DNA from: Marthasterias glacialis
Taxonomy: Eukaryota; Echinodermata; Asteroidea; Forcipulatida; Asteriidae
Length of the DNA stretch: 64,000 bases
Assembly: GCA_911728455.2 (NCBI GenBank)
Contig: OU452229.1
Span: forward strand, 4,829,574-4,893,573
Direction: 5' to 3'
Part shown: positions 1 through 36,760 of the stretch, piece after piece
Numbering within the stretch: the first letter of the stretch is position 1
Layout of the letters: every line of letters begins with the position of its first letter
Program-made: the position numbers and the translations under genes
Notes under the pieces: model-generated
The model's database searches: none
What the model saw: only the letters and a program-made list of their open reading frames with translations
Told to the model about the DNA's origin: nothing

Positions 1-429
1 TCCTTCTAAATGAAGCTTCTTTTTTTTTTTTAATTTGGAAAAATCAAGTTTAAATTCAAATGGAAATGGTTTTAAGAATCAGGAAAGCAATTGAAGTTCC
101 TCCAAAAATAAAAAAAGAGGAAAGTGCCAGGCACAGCAAAATTTTTCACAAAAAAATTGGGAAATCAGCTGATCAGCAGAAAAAAGAAGCATGCCTGAAG
201 AAAATCTATTATTAACTGACTGATCACGATGGAATGTCCATAGAGAGTATGTACTGCAGTTCATGGTGCCCTGGTGGTCATTTATTAGCAATTACAAGAA
301 TGTGTTCATCGCTGTTTTCATATACTTTTCTCGGTTTTCATGAAATCTTCAGATCCACATTCCTCTCCTTCATGTTACCCACTTTGGCCTTTACTAAAAC
401 TTCATCACAAATCCAACAGGTTGGTTTAC
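1..429. other. Intron sequence at the left edge
   Basis: No cysteine-rich exon or stop-bearing final exon is visible on the minus strand here. It contains an A/T-rich stretch near 20-30 but nothing else I can name. Confidence 0.5.
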
Positions 430-25299
<24,870 letters not shown>

Positions 25300-27286
25300 A
25301 CTGCAGATGGCTCGGTGAAGCAAAAACCAAGTTAACAAAAGACAACTTGGTGCTCAAGTTTTCATTAAAAAAAATAGTGGCTTAAAAAGTGTGTCTCATC
25401 CGAGTTCTTCACGATCACTGATGACACTGCGTTAGAATTATGCCCTATTTGTAGGATTCTTGTTTCCGTATGGATGTCATTTTTAGCGACCCTTGCTCCC
25501 TGTTTGCGCGGGGGTGGACGGGAGCCAAAGTTCAATGATAACAAAGTTTAACTGTGATAATATACAATCCTAGGTGGTTGAGGTTACCGTTTGGTAAATT
25601 AAGTCAGACATTTCTGGCTCGATTATTTGATACCAAAACACACTGCGTAATCTATCTTTTGCCTAGCAAGACTGTAGTGGTTTGAAACAAATGAGTCATT
25701 TTTGGGACAAGAGGGTACCGGCATTCGGTAGGCTATAATAAGCCACAACTTCAAAAGAAACGTATCTTGTTTATTTCCAAGAAGGAGTGTATTCTGTTTG
25801 TAGATTTGTCATTTGTTGGATCAATAAGAAAACTATACTTGTTAAATAAGTCCAAAATTGTAATTTATGTGTGTTTTGTTTTCGAAGTGTGCATGGACAA
25901 CTAGCACAAAACAGAATGGTTTGTGTTTCACGGAACACAAAGCCGCAAAAGACGGATTTTTGAGTTTGGAACTCGAGTTCCACTTGAAAAACCAGAACAA
26001 GAATTTGACCAGTCACGTATCTACATGCATATTGAGACGGATGAGCTGATTGAGGTGGGTATTTTCTCCTTTCCCAAGAGGGTCACATGCGTATGATCAA
26101 ATTTGATAACTGTCTGGGCAAGCACCCCCATGCTATGATGATAAAAAAAATGAACAAATAAAATTAACTGTTGCAAACTGCTTACCAACAACCACAAGGA
26201 CCTGTTGTACAAAATGTGCAAAAAAAATGGTTAATGGCCTCAGTTTTTGACCCTAACAGAGTCTTTCTCAAAGGCTAAAAAGAGAAAGACCTCTGGGAAA
26301 GACTCTGCTAGGGTCGAAAGAATATTTTGCTTGATAAAAATTTCAAAAAATGCACACGCCTCAAACGCACTTCACAATTGAAAGTTCAAAAGTGGGGTAC
26401 CCCTATAAAAAAAAACAAGTATACAATAAAAAAATAACTTGTAACTTGTATCATGTAGTAATACGCTTAAAAGTGTTATAAGTTTGACCAAAGATTCCCC
26501 CCTGTTAGTTACGCCACTGGGCTAAAGAACAAACTAGTAGAAGAGTTTTACTAAAAGTTGGGCAATATTTCCCGATTCGACTTTTGTGGGAAGCTATAGA
26601 AATAACAACAGATAAAGTCCAAGTCGCATTTAAATGAGCAAATCCAACACCGAGACGGCAATTGAAGCAGTCCAGGAATCCAAAGACGAAATTGCTGAAA
26701 GAAATGGGAAAATCAGAATAGCCGACAGCCGGGAGCAAGGCCGAATGGGCCAAGGTTTGCCAGCACGACAGAAAAGGCGCTGAACATCTCTCTGTCGACT
26801 AGCTGAAAAGCGTCAGAATTGCACTCACAGTGAGATACCCAGTAGGCCTATGGCGCGTGGTCCTCCCTCCAGTCCGTTCCTCAAGATCTTTCTTTCTCGT
26901 CGTCTTTTTCCGAGGTATATGAGCCCGACTTTGTTATTTCAATCTGCATATCGCGCATACAGCCCCATATCACGAATTAAGATTCTTGAATTGAATTTCA
27001 TTTGTTTGTGGTTCCTTCTGATGTTGTCATGTGAAACTGTTTTTCATCATGCGTAGACTTATTGAGCGCGCAGCGAAGTAGCATGAAACAGTGATTTTGT
27101 TCACTCCTTCGAGAAAACATCCTACGGCCTGTCGGTTCTGTGTTTTTGTTCGTCTTACGTTTTTGTATATTTGTTATGTATTATTTGGAACAAAACCAAA
27201 TGCAAATACTACTATATTTTCTGAAAAGTGACAGCTTTAAAATGTGTTTCCCATATTATTCAGTACCATTTTTGACTATCATAGGC
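25300..27286. other. Upstream intergenic region of the inhibitor gene
   Basis: Should contain the promoter and 5' UTR of the minus-strand inhibitor gene, but I see no convincing TATA box or initiator. A foldback of paired gaccctaacagagtctttct and its relative lies at about 26,250-26,325. No coding gene recognised. Confidence 0.4.
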
Positions 27287-27534
27287 TTCCATTGGTCGAA
27301 TCAAATTAATGAACAATAGAAGTTTTGAGCAATACCAATGTTTTCTTTGCTATTCGCAGCGTGTCCGTTTTCTTGTCACTGAAAGTCAAATCTTTGAGTG
27401 GATTTATTACTTCCATTGGTCGAATCAAATTAATGAACAATAGAAGTTTTGAGCAATACCAATGTTTTCTTTGCTATTCGCAGCGTGTCCGCTTTCTTGT
27501 CACTAAAAGTCAAATCTTTGAGTGGATTTATTAC
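27287..27534. repeat. Direct tandem duplication, two units of 124 bp
   Basis: The unit starting ttccattggtcgaatcaaat at 27,287 is repeated from 27,411 with only about two mismatches (for example gtgtccgtttt versus gtgtccgcttt). Such similarity implies a recent event. Confidence 0.95.
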
Positions 27535-27896
27535 TTCTTCAAACTGTTTCCACGAACAAGAGTGCAATGTTTAAACACGTCGGGGTTACGACGTGCTGAA
27601 AAATGTATACACACAAACAAAGGGTCCATAAATTATCGTTTTTAATATGTTGTTAATATAATAGTCTTTTCCGGTCCCAGTATATAGAGCGGAAGATGGC
27701 ACCACTCAGTTGGTCTGACGTCAACGTCAGCCATTTTGCTTATTGGAGGTCTGACGTATAACATCGTTCGACGCAGGGATGTGGTCGTGAGACTGTTATT
27801 ACACTGCAGTGTTTATTTTCCTGGAACTTGACTAGGCCATGGTTAGGCCGTCCTGTTGAACTTAAATTCGGTGGCAATGGGTGAAAGGTATAGAGT

Positions 27897-28101
27897 CAGT
27901 GGTGTAGCCAGCATCTTTTTTTGCAGGGGGTCACCAGGGGTGCGCAGACTATTTGTAGAGGGGAAAAGTTCAGTTAAAATTGCTTTATTATAGCAGATTT
28001 CAGGGTGTCCAGAGGCTGACAAGTGGGGGAAAAGCAGGGGGCAAGATGTTCTACAGGGGGAAGCTGCCACCCTTTACCCCAACCCCTCGGCTTTACCACT
28101 G
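27897..28101. mobile_element. hAT-like non-autonomous element, copy 2
   Basis: cagtggtgtagccagc at the left and ggctttaccactg at the right, with the same internal landmarks as the copy at 16,568. Confidence 0.65.
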
Positions 28102-28746
28102 GGTCGAGGAACCGTTCACGGGTTAACATTAGGCCGCGTCATGTCAAGGTGACGTCTGTATCAGACATAACTTTAATTAAGTAGGCCCGTGTCTGTAAAT
28201 ATTGGACATTAAACATTGTACTTATAAGGTGTGTTGGTTAATTTTGGAGTTGGTCTCCCCCCTTTTTTACTGGAGGGGGGAAGGGGAGCAGTCTACCAGC
28301 AAGCAAGTCTGGAAGACCACGACTGTTTTAAGCGGTGGACTCTGAAGGGTAACTGCTATAGCCGTAATCTTGCTCAGTGACCTCATCATCATGGATTACT
28401 CATAGAGTTCTATTTGGGGTGTACCCCACTAAAAAAAAACCGATAGCACACAGTGCCATATGCTAAATATTCAAAAGTACTTTAAAAGCCTCGAAGCTTT
28501 TTACAATAAAAAGAAAACTATTCATTGGCGTGCTAAACTTCCACCCTCTGGTCAACTTGACATGTGTTGTCCCATCATGGCCCATCGAGTTATTCTCCGA
28601 CCAAATAAAAACACCCCAAAAACTTGTATAAATTTCAAAACGTCCGAGCATCACTCTTGAAAATGGTCCTACACCTCTGAGCAAATAGCACCACCTTTCA
28701 GGGACCCGTCATCCAAAATACTTCGTCAACAACCCCCAGGTCACAA

Positions 28747-29109
28747 TTGTGCAATAGTTTTCACACTTGGCTCTCAAATCTTGAGGGCCTATACAAAATA
28801 TTCATGAGACAAACGGACAGTTTTTCCCGTAATGTGATGCACCCGTTTTTATTGGATAAAAATAGTGATGAGGTCAAGCGCCCAGATCGCGGCTACTCTT
28901 TCAGTAGTCTCGAATGGTTCTACTCCCGTATTGAGATATACAATTCTGCGTCCCTATTGGATAGCATTTTAAAAATCAACATCAGAAAAACCACCAATCG
29001 TGGACCGCGTGGTTTATCGTGTGCAAAAAAAAGCGTGATGGAGGTTATGTTTTATCACCGTAATAAGATAACGGGACTAAAGGACAAGTTAAACAAAAGC
29101 GTATTGTAA
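28747..29109 (+). CDS. Unassigned ORF of 120 codons next to the retroelement
   Basis: I do not recognise the product. It is rich in Lys, Arg, Ser and aromatic residues (RPDRGYSFSSLEWFYSR, VMEVMFYHRNKI) with no signal peptide, membrane segment or cysteine motif. It ends 220 bases before the left inverted arm of the Penelope-like element, and a shorter ORF on the same strand precedes it at 28,460-28,660. Either a piece of a decayed mobile element or chance; its length and amino-acid mix are only slightly suggestive of real coding. Confidence 0.25.
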   Translation: MCNSFHTWLSNLEGLYKIFMRQTDSFSRNVMHPFLLDKNSDEVKRPDRGYSFSSLEWFYSRIEIYNSASLLDSILKINIRKTTNRGPRGLSCAKKSVMEVMFYHRNKITGLKDKLNKSVL

Positions 29110-29324
29110 ACATGCTGACGTCATTTTGTACACATGAAACAAAATACACGCTATTTATATTGACGAATTTGGCAGCAATGTTTTGGGGGAACATTCCCGA
29201 AAGCTGACAGTAGGCCCTTCAGTGTTCGAGGAATATTCGTCACTTCCGTTTTAAGCTTACAGAGAAAAATATTAATGATTACAATATTTTGAATAACTGA
29301 AATCTGCTAGACTATAAGTGCTAT

Positions 29325-30040
29325 TTGGGGGCACAAAAGTGTTTGAGGTTTTGTAAGAACCTAAAACTAACCAATTTTAGGGCCAATCTGCGAAATAATT
29401 TTAAAGAAACTGATTTCAACTGATTTGGGTAGGATTGGGTGTCAACATATGCCAAAAAAAGTAAGGTGAAATTTGGGGATGGGGAAGTTGCATTTTGGGG
29501 GGTCAAAGGTCAATGACCTTTTCAAAAGTTGTAAAAAATGCATTTTGGCAACTAAATGTCACACATGGTTGATCTTGGTGTCAAAATGCTTAAAATTATA
29601 CTAGGAGGAGAAGTTAAAAAAATCCCAAGAATTAAATCTTGACCTCCAAAAATTAGGTCAAAGGACAAAGGTAGCGATTTATCCCCGAAATTGCATATTA
29701 TTTACCAAAATTTAAAGTTTATATGAAAACTAATTTTAAAGACGCTGGTTTCAACTGAATTGGTAGGTAATCATGTCAAGATATTCAAAATAAAAAAGCA
29801 ATGTAAAATAGGGAGTGGGGAAGTTGCACTTTGCGGGGTTAAAGGTCATTGACCTTTCCAAAAATTGAAAAATGTATTGCAGCAACTAAATGTCGCGCTT
29901 GGTTGATCTTGGTGTCAAAATGATCAAATTGTAGTAAAAGGAGATAACAAATAAAAATAGGACCCTATTGACCAAATATTGACCTTTATTATTGAGGTCA
30001 AGGGTTAAAATCATTGTTTTTAGTGCCTCACGCAGCGCTC
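29325..30040. repeat. Left arm of the retroelement: two units of about 330 bp
   Basis: The phrases ggttgatcttggtgtcaaaa at about 29,569 and 29,901, and ggggaagttgca before them, mark a period near 332 bases. Each unit contains a direct and an inverted AGGTCA-like half-site cluster such as gtcaaaggtcaatgacct. Confidence 0.8.
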
Positions 30041-30151
30041 ATAACAAGCCATCAGGAAAACTACTGCATGTCATGATGAAACAAAATGTCCTAATCCAAG
30101 ACATCATTCGAGTCAGTTTTCACGCTCACAACACTGTGTCCTGAGCTAACT

Positions 30152-31576
30152 TTGAGCTGCGGTGTCGCTGTCGTACGTAGTCTGTTTAAAGAACAGATCA
30201 TATCCAAGGAGATGTTTGAGTTTCTCAACCCCCACAACCACCAGATCAAAACACCCAGCCTCTACCTATTACCGAAGATCCATAAAAACCCTCCGGGTGG
30301 GACACGGTTTGTCGGAAGGCCGATCATCAGTGGTTGTGGGGCCCCAACTCAACAAATCTCAAAATACATGGATTTGTTCTTGCTTCCAATTGTCAAGCAA
30401 CAGAGCACATACACACGAGACTCCTCACATGTTGTCAAAAAACTCGACAACTTGACATTGGACAAAGATTATCTCCTTTTCACCTTGGATATTGTTTCGA
30501 TGTACACAAACTGCCCACAAAAGGAAGCAATAAACTCAGTTTGTGATGCTTTGGAACGGGCACACTCAGTGCTATTATTATTATATGCTATGCCCAAACC
30601 GACAAGAAAACACACACACGTTGTCTCTTAGAACTTATTATGGGCGCAAACGTCTTTTAATTTAATAACAAGTTCTACAGACAAACAATAGGCGTGGCGA
30701 TGGGTAGCGAATGCAGTCCTGAAATTTGTGACATCACTCTGTTCAAATACGAAAAAGAAATAATTCTCCCAACCAATCCTGAAATAGTGTGCTACATGAG
30801 ATATAGAGATGATGTACTAATCGTCTACAATAACCGAAACAGGGCGGAGGATTTTATTAGGACGCTAAACAACTTACATCCAACATTGAAATTCATCTTG
30901 GTGATCTCTGAACAACAAATCACCTTCTTAGACCTCGTGATTTACAAAGGAGAACGTTTTCAAAAAGAAGGGAAACTGGACACTGGAGTAGCAAAAAAAA
31001 CCCCGGATACTTTCTAATACCTTGCTCGAGATTCAGCACACCCTAAATCTGTATTTGGCGGCGTCATTAAGGGTGAAACGACAAGATATAAACGTATATG
31101 CACACACTCAAACGATTTTGAGGAAAAGGTCAATTTCTTCAAGACTAAACTGTTAGAACGTGGATATAACACGGAAGAATTGACCCCCCTTCACAAAAGC
31201 AAACGAAGACCAGAGGAATTTAATGTTGGCTGCATCACCTCATAACAAACAAGAGACAAAACCTCCAATTGTATTCACTTTGCCATATTTTCCACAGGTC
31301 CATCATTCCACTCTAAAACGTGCTCTCTCTAAACACTGGCACCTTTTAGAAGAAAACGACCATCTCAATAGTCTCTTTCCAGCCCCACTACTGCTGGCCG
31401 AGAAACGGCAAAAAAACATAAAGGACTCAATAATACGAGCTAGATTGCAAGACCCCACCGAAAATGACTCGCTCAAAAAGCTAGATGAAGAAAACTTGCA
31501 AAGTCTTGGTCGATTTATTGGAAGAACAATAGACAGTGAGAAACAAGGCTCAAGTGAAGTAGATGAGTTAATATAG
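30152..31576 (+). pseudogene. Penelope-like reverse transcriptase, broken
   Basis: Fragment 1 (30,152-about 30,570) has YLLPKIHKNPPGG, FVGRPIISGCGAPTQQIS and LFTLDIVSMYTNCP, matching the early reverse-transcriptase blocks of Penelope-like elements. After a frameshift and an in-frame TAA at about 30,659, fragment 2 (30,694-31,017) has GVAMGSECSP, the catalytic YMRYRDDVLIVY and ITFLDLVIY. Fragment 3 (about 31,018-31,576) continues with HPKSVFGG, RICTHSNDF, RGYNTEE and a C-terminal RQKNIKDSIIRARL. The catalytic aspartates are present, but the reading frame is interrupted at least twice. Confidence 0.75.
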
Positions 31577-32019
31577 GCAATGGCCCACCAAAACTTAAAA
31601 AAGAACACTTTGCTCGACCTTTACTACGACCTTTGAGCCTTGTACACTCACATGAACAATAACGGGATCACCAAGATAAAAAAAAAAAAAAATCAGAAAG
31701 AAAAAGGAACAAAACGGTGACTGACGAAGTGCATCTATAAAAGCACAGAAAATATGCTCTGACACCCCTCCCTAAAAGACTATACACATGCAGACGGGTT
31801 CAGCATATTATCACCGGTAAATTTTGACATTGGACAACCCTCTCTTTTCCTTAGCCTTTACGAGTTTTGTACTTTGTTTAAAAAAAATATAGGTAAGACC
31901 ATAGCCTATGGACATTCCACTTCCCACACAGAGGTCTTTGTATCTCCTATAAAAACAACTAGAAGTGGTCCAGGAATGGTTAATTACCATAATGCCCTCG
32001 TAAGTCATCAATTACATAA

Positions 32020-32690
32020 GCACTTGCTCCTGTTTTGACCTTTGACCTCATGTTTGGAGGTAAAGATTTGGTCATAAGGGATCTTGACTTAATTGTTGCT
32101 TCCTTCTAGCAACATTCAGATCACTTTGACAGATCAACCACGTTCAACATTAGTTGCCGAGATACATTTTTACTTTTGAAAAGGTCGATGACCTTTGACC
32201 CCAAGAAATGCAACTTCCCCATCCCCTATTCTACCATACTTTTTTGCATTATCGTGATGCCCATGCCGACCAAAATCAATTGAAATCCGCATCTTTAAAA
32301 ATATTTCGCAGATAAAGTTAAATTTAGGGTTATTAATAAGCATTTTCGGGGATAAACCACTTCTTTTGACATTTGACCTCATTTTGGGGTCAAGATTTAA
32401 TTCTTAGGGTTTTACTTTATTTGTTTGCTTCTTCTGTTATAATTCTGAGTATTTTGACACCAAGATCAACTGTGTGCGACATTTAGTTGGCGAAATACAT
32501 TTTTTTACATATTTTTGTAAAGGTCAATGACCTTTGACCCCCAAAATGCAACTTCCCCATCCCCTATGTCACCTTACTTTTTTTTGCATATCTTGACACA
32601 CATACCTTCCAAACGCAGTTGAAATCAGCTTCTTTAAAAAAAATTCGCAGATGAACTTTAGGGTTTAGGGTTACTATTGTGAGCTTTGTG
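32020..32690. repeat. Right arm of the retroelement, inverted relative to the left arm
   Basis: aaaggtcaatgacctttgac, aaatgcaacttccccatccc and caccaagatcaac are reverse complements of the left-arm phrases. Two units with a period near 328 bases. Confidence 0.8.
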
Positions 32691-35039
32691 TCAAAGGTTG
32701 TGTCGAAACAGCATGATATACCGGTACAGTTTTGCGTGAGCTCACTAAGCTTTGCAATCAAATAATTTGTTTGATAAGTTTAATCATTCTCTCTTTAATC
32801 ACAGTATCGGGTTCCTTCTTCGGTGCTCGAGTCCTCCATGCTTGAGTTACCATTATTATAATTATCAACTTAAAAGTACCAGCGAACTATCAACCATATC
32901 GTCAGATGCGCCAGTTGGATCTTACAAATTAAATGCACTATACAGGATTGAAAAAAGCTGATAGTGCACTGTTCTTACTTTGACTGGATTCAATATAGAC
33001 ATAAAAAAACTGAAAAATTTGGGCTCAATCCGTTGTCCGAGTCTGGAGAAAGTAGTGAAAAAACGTGCACACTTTTTAGCATGTAAGTACAATGTCCTGT
33101 ATATTTTCGATGGTTACCACCGAATTCAGCTGTTGCGTTTTTTTTAGATGTGCCTGCAGCTTTTTCGAATATGACAGCATTTCCAAAGAAATATTTGACA
33201 GAAAAAAACTGGTTGTAGTACTAACTTCATAAACAGTAAACTTTCAGACTGAAACTAAACAATAATGTTTTTATCCTTACCAATCCAGTGTAGTGCTTAA
33301 AAAAATGAAAACAAAAGTTGAGTTACACACACCCACACACACCCACCCACACACGTTAGCAAGTCGAGAGGCAGACTTCTTTGTTTTCTAGAACAAATCG
33401 AGAGGCAGACCACTGATATCAAGAGAACTGGTTTTGTATATGATTTCATGAAAGAATACCTCTCCATTCCATAAAAATTGAAATGTCACAAAGCGGACTT
33501 CTTTTGCTTTTCTGTTCTAAAATTTAATTTAGCCAAGTTGCAAAATCTATTATTGAACCTCACCCGCGAGGAATAAACTTGCTAGAAATAAGAATGCATA
33601 ATTGTTCTTGAGCAATCTCAGCAGTTGCGACATCAGCAACAACAGCAGCAGCAAACATTAGCGCAATGAGAAATACCCTGCAGTTAAACGCAAACAGTAT
33701 ATGCAAGACTAATGGTACGGCTCAGCTTTTTCACCACTTTTATTCAATACCGATTACTAAAATCAAAGGCACAATAAACACAAAATATTACACTATGTTT
33801 GTCATTAAGTGTTACTACGACTATAGTTACATAATACCTACAGAATTCAAATTATAATACTCGAACAAAACACAAAATCGCTTCAGAAAAAAAATCAGCT
33901 CAAATTAGTTACTGGAGAGCATGATCTCATAGAGGTCCTTTCACCATAAAAACAAATTCAGAAAAAAATTGTAAGTTTGATGAACTTTGGCCAAACTCGG
34001 GTAAAACTGTGTTATTATTATACATTTATTATTATTATTTTTTTTACACATAAGCATGACTGATTACAATAAAGTTTTTTGAGATATACCGTTCCTGCTG
34101 CCTGCGACAACGAACACATTAATATTGCATTTTTCCATCCTTTTTTTGGTAATATTATATGACTTACACAATTACAGGTGCGTTTCTTTTGCATCAAGCT
34201 AATAAACTGCCCGGACAGTGAAATAGTGAGGGCGTGATTAAGTGAGATTTACCCCCATAGTAACTACTTTCAATCACTTTTTATTTATCTCTTTATCTGT
34301 CTTCCTGTGTAAAAGGCGTTTCAATAACATATATGGGAACAAGGCTACATTTTAATTATTAATTTGAGAAATGTGGGAAACGAACTAGTCTGCTTACAAC
34401 AAAAGCACACGTTAAAAAATAAATTCTAAACAAAATACAACACATCAATGATGTACACGAATCCCATGTACCATTCACACGTATGCCATTTACAAGTCAT
34501 GTGCACTCTAGCCAACAGGATAGTGTAAATACGAGCCTGAACTTCAGGTGGTGAAGGGCACTCATCTTGTTTTCTGTCACCCTTCCACACAATTAACACG
34601 TGACCAAAATGGAGACAGAAGAGTTACACAGTGTGGTCCCTTAATGTCTACATCACAGCCAACCTTATAATCATTACTGAGCATGCGGGTAACCCGACAA
34701 AGACAGCAACGGTTGTGATGAAGCTCTAAAGTAAGAAAAAACAAAATTAGAATATCTTAAAACTCTCTCCATTCTCAAAATCATGCAGCACTTTTTTCTT
34801 CTCTTCCTTCCAACCTTATAATAATTTGTAAAGCAAAACTATTGTCCTAAAATGCACACGTTGCTATACAGTGATCACTTTCAAACATTATATCAAATCA
34901 AATTAATTGTTCATATCGAACATTATATTATATATACAAGGTGTATTTGTATCTACATTTTTTTGCAACATAGCTCCATTTACATCATGCAGTTTCAAGC
35001 ACATGCAAAAAAAATGTTTTTAATACTACTTGTCATTTG
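32691..35039. other. Intergenic A/T-rich DNA
   Basis: Contains a short (CA)n/(CCCA)n tract near 33,325-33,355 and a TTATTA tract near 34,010-34,040. No gene recognised on either strand. Confidence 0.5.
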
Positions 35040-35254
35040 TTCCACACTAGGCAACTTTTACAGGCAACCTGGAGGCAACCAACTGCACAGGGCACGCAGG
35101 CGGCACATTTTGTTAGCAGGGGGGCACATTCCCCCCCCCCCCCCCCAATGTCTTAACCCCGAAGAAAATTATGTAAACATTCATATGATATTGGCTTTCC
35201 GTGGACATTTCCTGGTAACTGGTCCCCTGCAAACTGCCTGGTGTGGCGTGGTCA
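35040..35254. mobile_element. MITE of the gtgtcacac/gattgcctg family, copy A
   Basis: Left ccacactaggcaacttttac and right actgcctggtgtggcgtggt pair in inverted orientation. A C-tract of about 16 bases lies inside. Confidence 0.65.
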
Positions 35255-35268
35255 TGTCCACACCTACA

Positions 35269-35480
35269 GGCCGTGTCACACAGGGCAATTTTTACAGGCA
35301 ACTTGGAGGCAACCAACCACACTGCACGCAAAAGGAACATTTCGGCAGCACAATATACATTTTTTCTAGCTGTAACTTACTATCCACAAGAAAATAATGC
35401 GAAAACTGAAATGTTGATGACTTTTCTTAAGGAGATTGCCTGGAACTGGTTACCTGTAAATTGCATCATGTGACATGGCC
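35269..35480. mobile_element. MITE of the gtgtcacac/gattgcctg family, copy B
   Basis: Left ggccgtgtcacacagggcaa and right gtaaattgcatcatgtgaca-tggcc. It starts only about 14 bases after copy A, in the same orientation. Confidence 0.7.
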
Positions 35481-36527
35481 TTAAGACTCACTAAGCAAGC
35501 ACAGTGTGTACTATTTTCAACACTAAGGCCTACCGTAGAGCAAGGAACACAGCCCTTGCTCTATGGGCCTACTAAAAAAAAAAATACAAAATCAATGTTT
35601 AATACCATGGTTTTAGTTACAAAATACAATGGTCCACTACAATTTGGAACTCGGTGACAGCAAAGCAGAGACTGTGTTATCTTTATTGGGGTTTCCCATA
35701 CAATGCTTGGACCCTTTTTTTCACAGAAAGTCTTTATCTGTGTGGGTGCTTTGGCGAGTCCGTCATACGGCGTAGCCAAGCGACTGGTAACACAAACTCG
35801 GTATTAAAAGACTCTTGTACAAATAAGCACACCTAAGTTACAACTGTAACAGTGCAAAAAAGGAAGTAAAAGAAACAAAACAATTTTTTTTTAAACCCCC
35901 AAAACAAACAAAGGTAAAGTTATCAAAAGCCACGTCCCAGACTCAGTTAATCGACGTGCACGTCGTACAAATAAGCGCACCTAACAAACAATGCAAAAAA
36001 AGTGCACTTGTAAAACACATTCACCAGGGTACAAATACGTTCTGTAAATTTTCATTCTAAATTCTTAAAGAGAAGGGTGTGTTATGTTAATTTGCTTCCC
36101 TTCTTTTCTCTACAAGTCAACTTTGCCTGTTTTAATCGATGAATCTTTTCTGAATAGTATATAATTGCAAGATTCTACATTTAAAAATAAAATTGCTTCA
36201 TGATGTCATGAAATTACTGTTTAGGAAATTTAGTTGAAATTGTTAATTTGTAATTAATAAAGTAATTCAAATCTCTATCATTTATGGAATGGCTTAAACA
36301 AGAACACAGTTGCAATCTTTAACCAAATACCGTTTTATGACCACAGGTAAATTTGGAAGTTGTATCTGACAAACGACCAACAGAATCTGTTACCAAAACA
36401 CTTAAATGGAAAGATGGAAATAGACATGTCAAACAACCAGGTGGCACACCGTAATTGTTGACTCCAAACAACAAAACATATTATTGTCTACAAGAAAATA
36501 TCCGAACTAGTGACGAATTAAAACACA

Positions 36528-36760
36528 GGTTAACCCTCCCACTCTTGGTCACATTTCCCAGCGAGTTGACCACCCATTTGAAATCATTCAACTGCATGCT
36601 GGTTGGGAACGATGACGCAACTGCGCGCGTGTTTGTAAAGTACTTGTGCATAGCTTTATTTCACCACATGATTTCGTATTGGATGTCAGCATAGTTTATG
36701 TATCCTTCAAGACCATGATGATTTAATATTGAAGGGTCCGACAGGAGGAGGGTTAAGGGT
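36528..36760. mobile_element. MITE with gttaaccctccc ends, copy 1
   Basis: ggttaaccctcccactcttgg at the left and ggaggagggttaag at the right are inverted. The interior (cagcgagttgaccacccatt, tattgaagggtcc) matches the copy at 60,576-60,800. Confidence 0.75.

Larger units (their letters stand above)
29325..32690 (+). mobile_element. Degenerate Penelope-like retroelement flanked by inverted arms
   Basis: A plus-strand reverse-transcriptase region lies between two arms of about 700 bp in inverted orientation, each with two units of about 330 bp. Penelope-like elements are known to carry long terminal repeats in direct or inverted orientation, which fits. The coding region is split by frameshifts and stops, so the copy is dead. 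No GIY-YIG endonuclease motif is seen after the reverse transcriptase. The outer borders are approximate because no target-site duplication could be fixed. Confidence 0.7.

Noticed and set aside
32650..32670. Telomere-like gggtttagggtta
   Set aside because: Too short and isolated; part of the retroelement arm.
34852..35397. 181-codon plus-strand ORF
   Set aside because: It crosses two adjacent MITE copies and a poly-C tract, so it is a chance reading frame.
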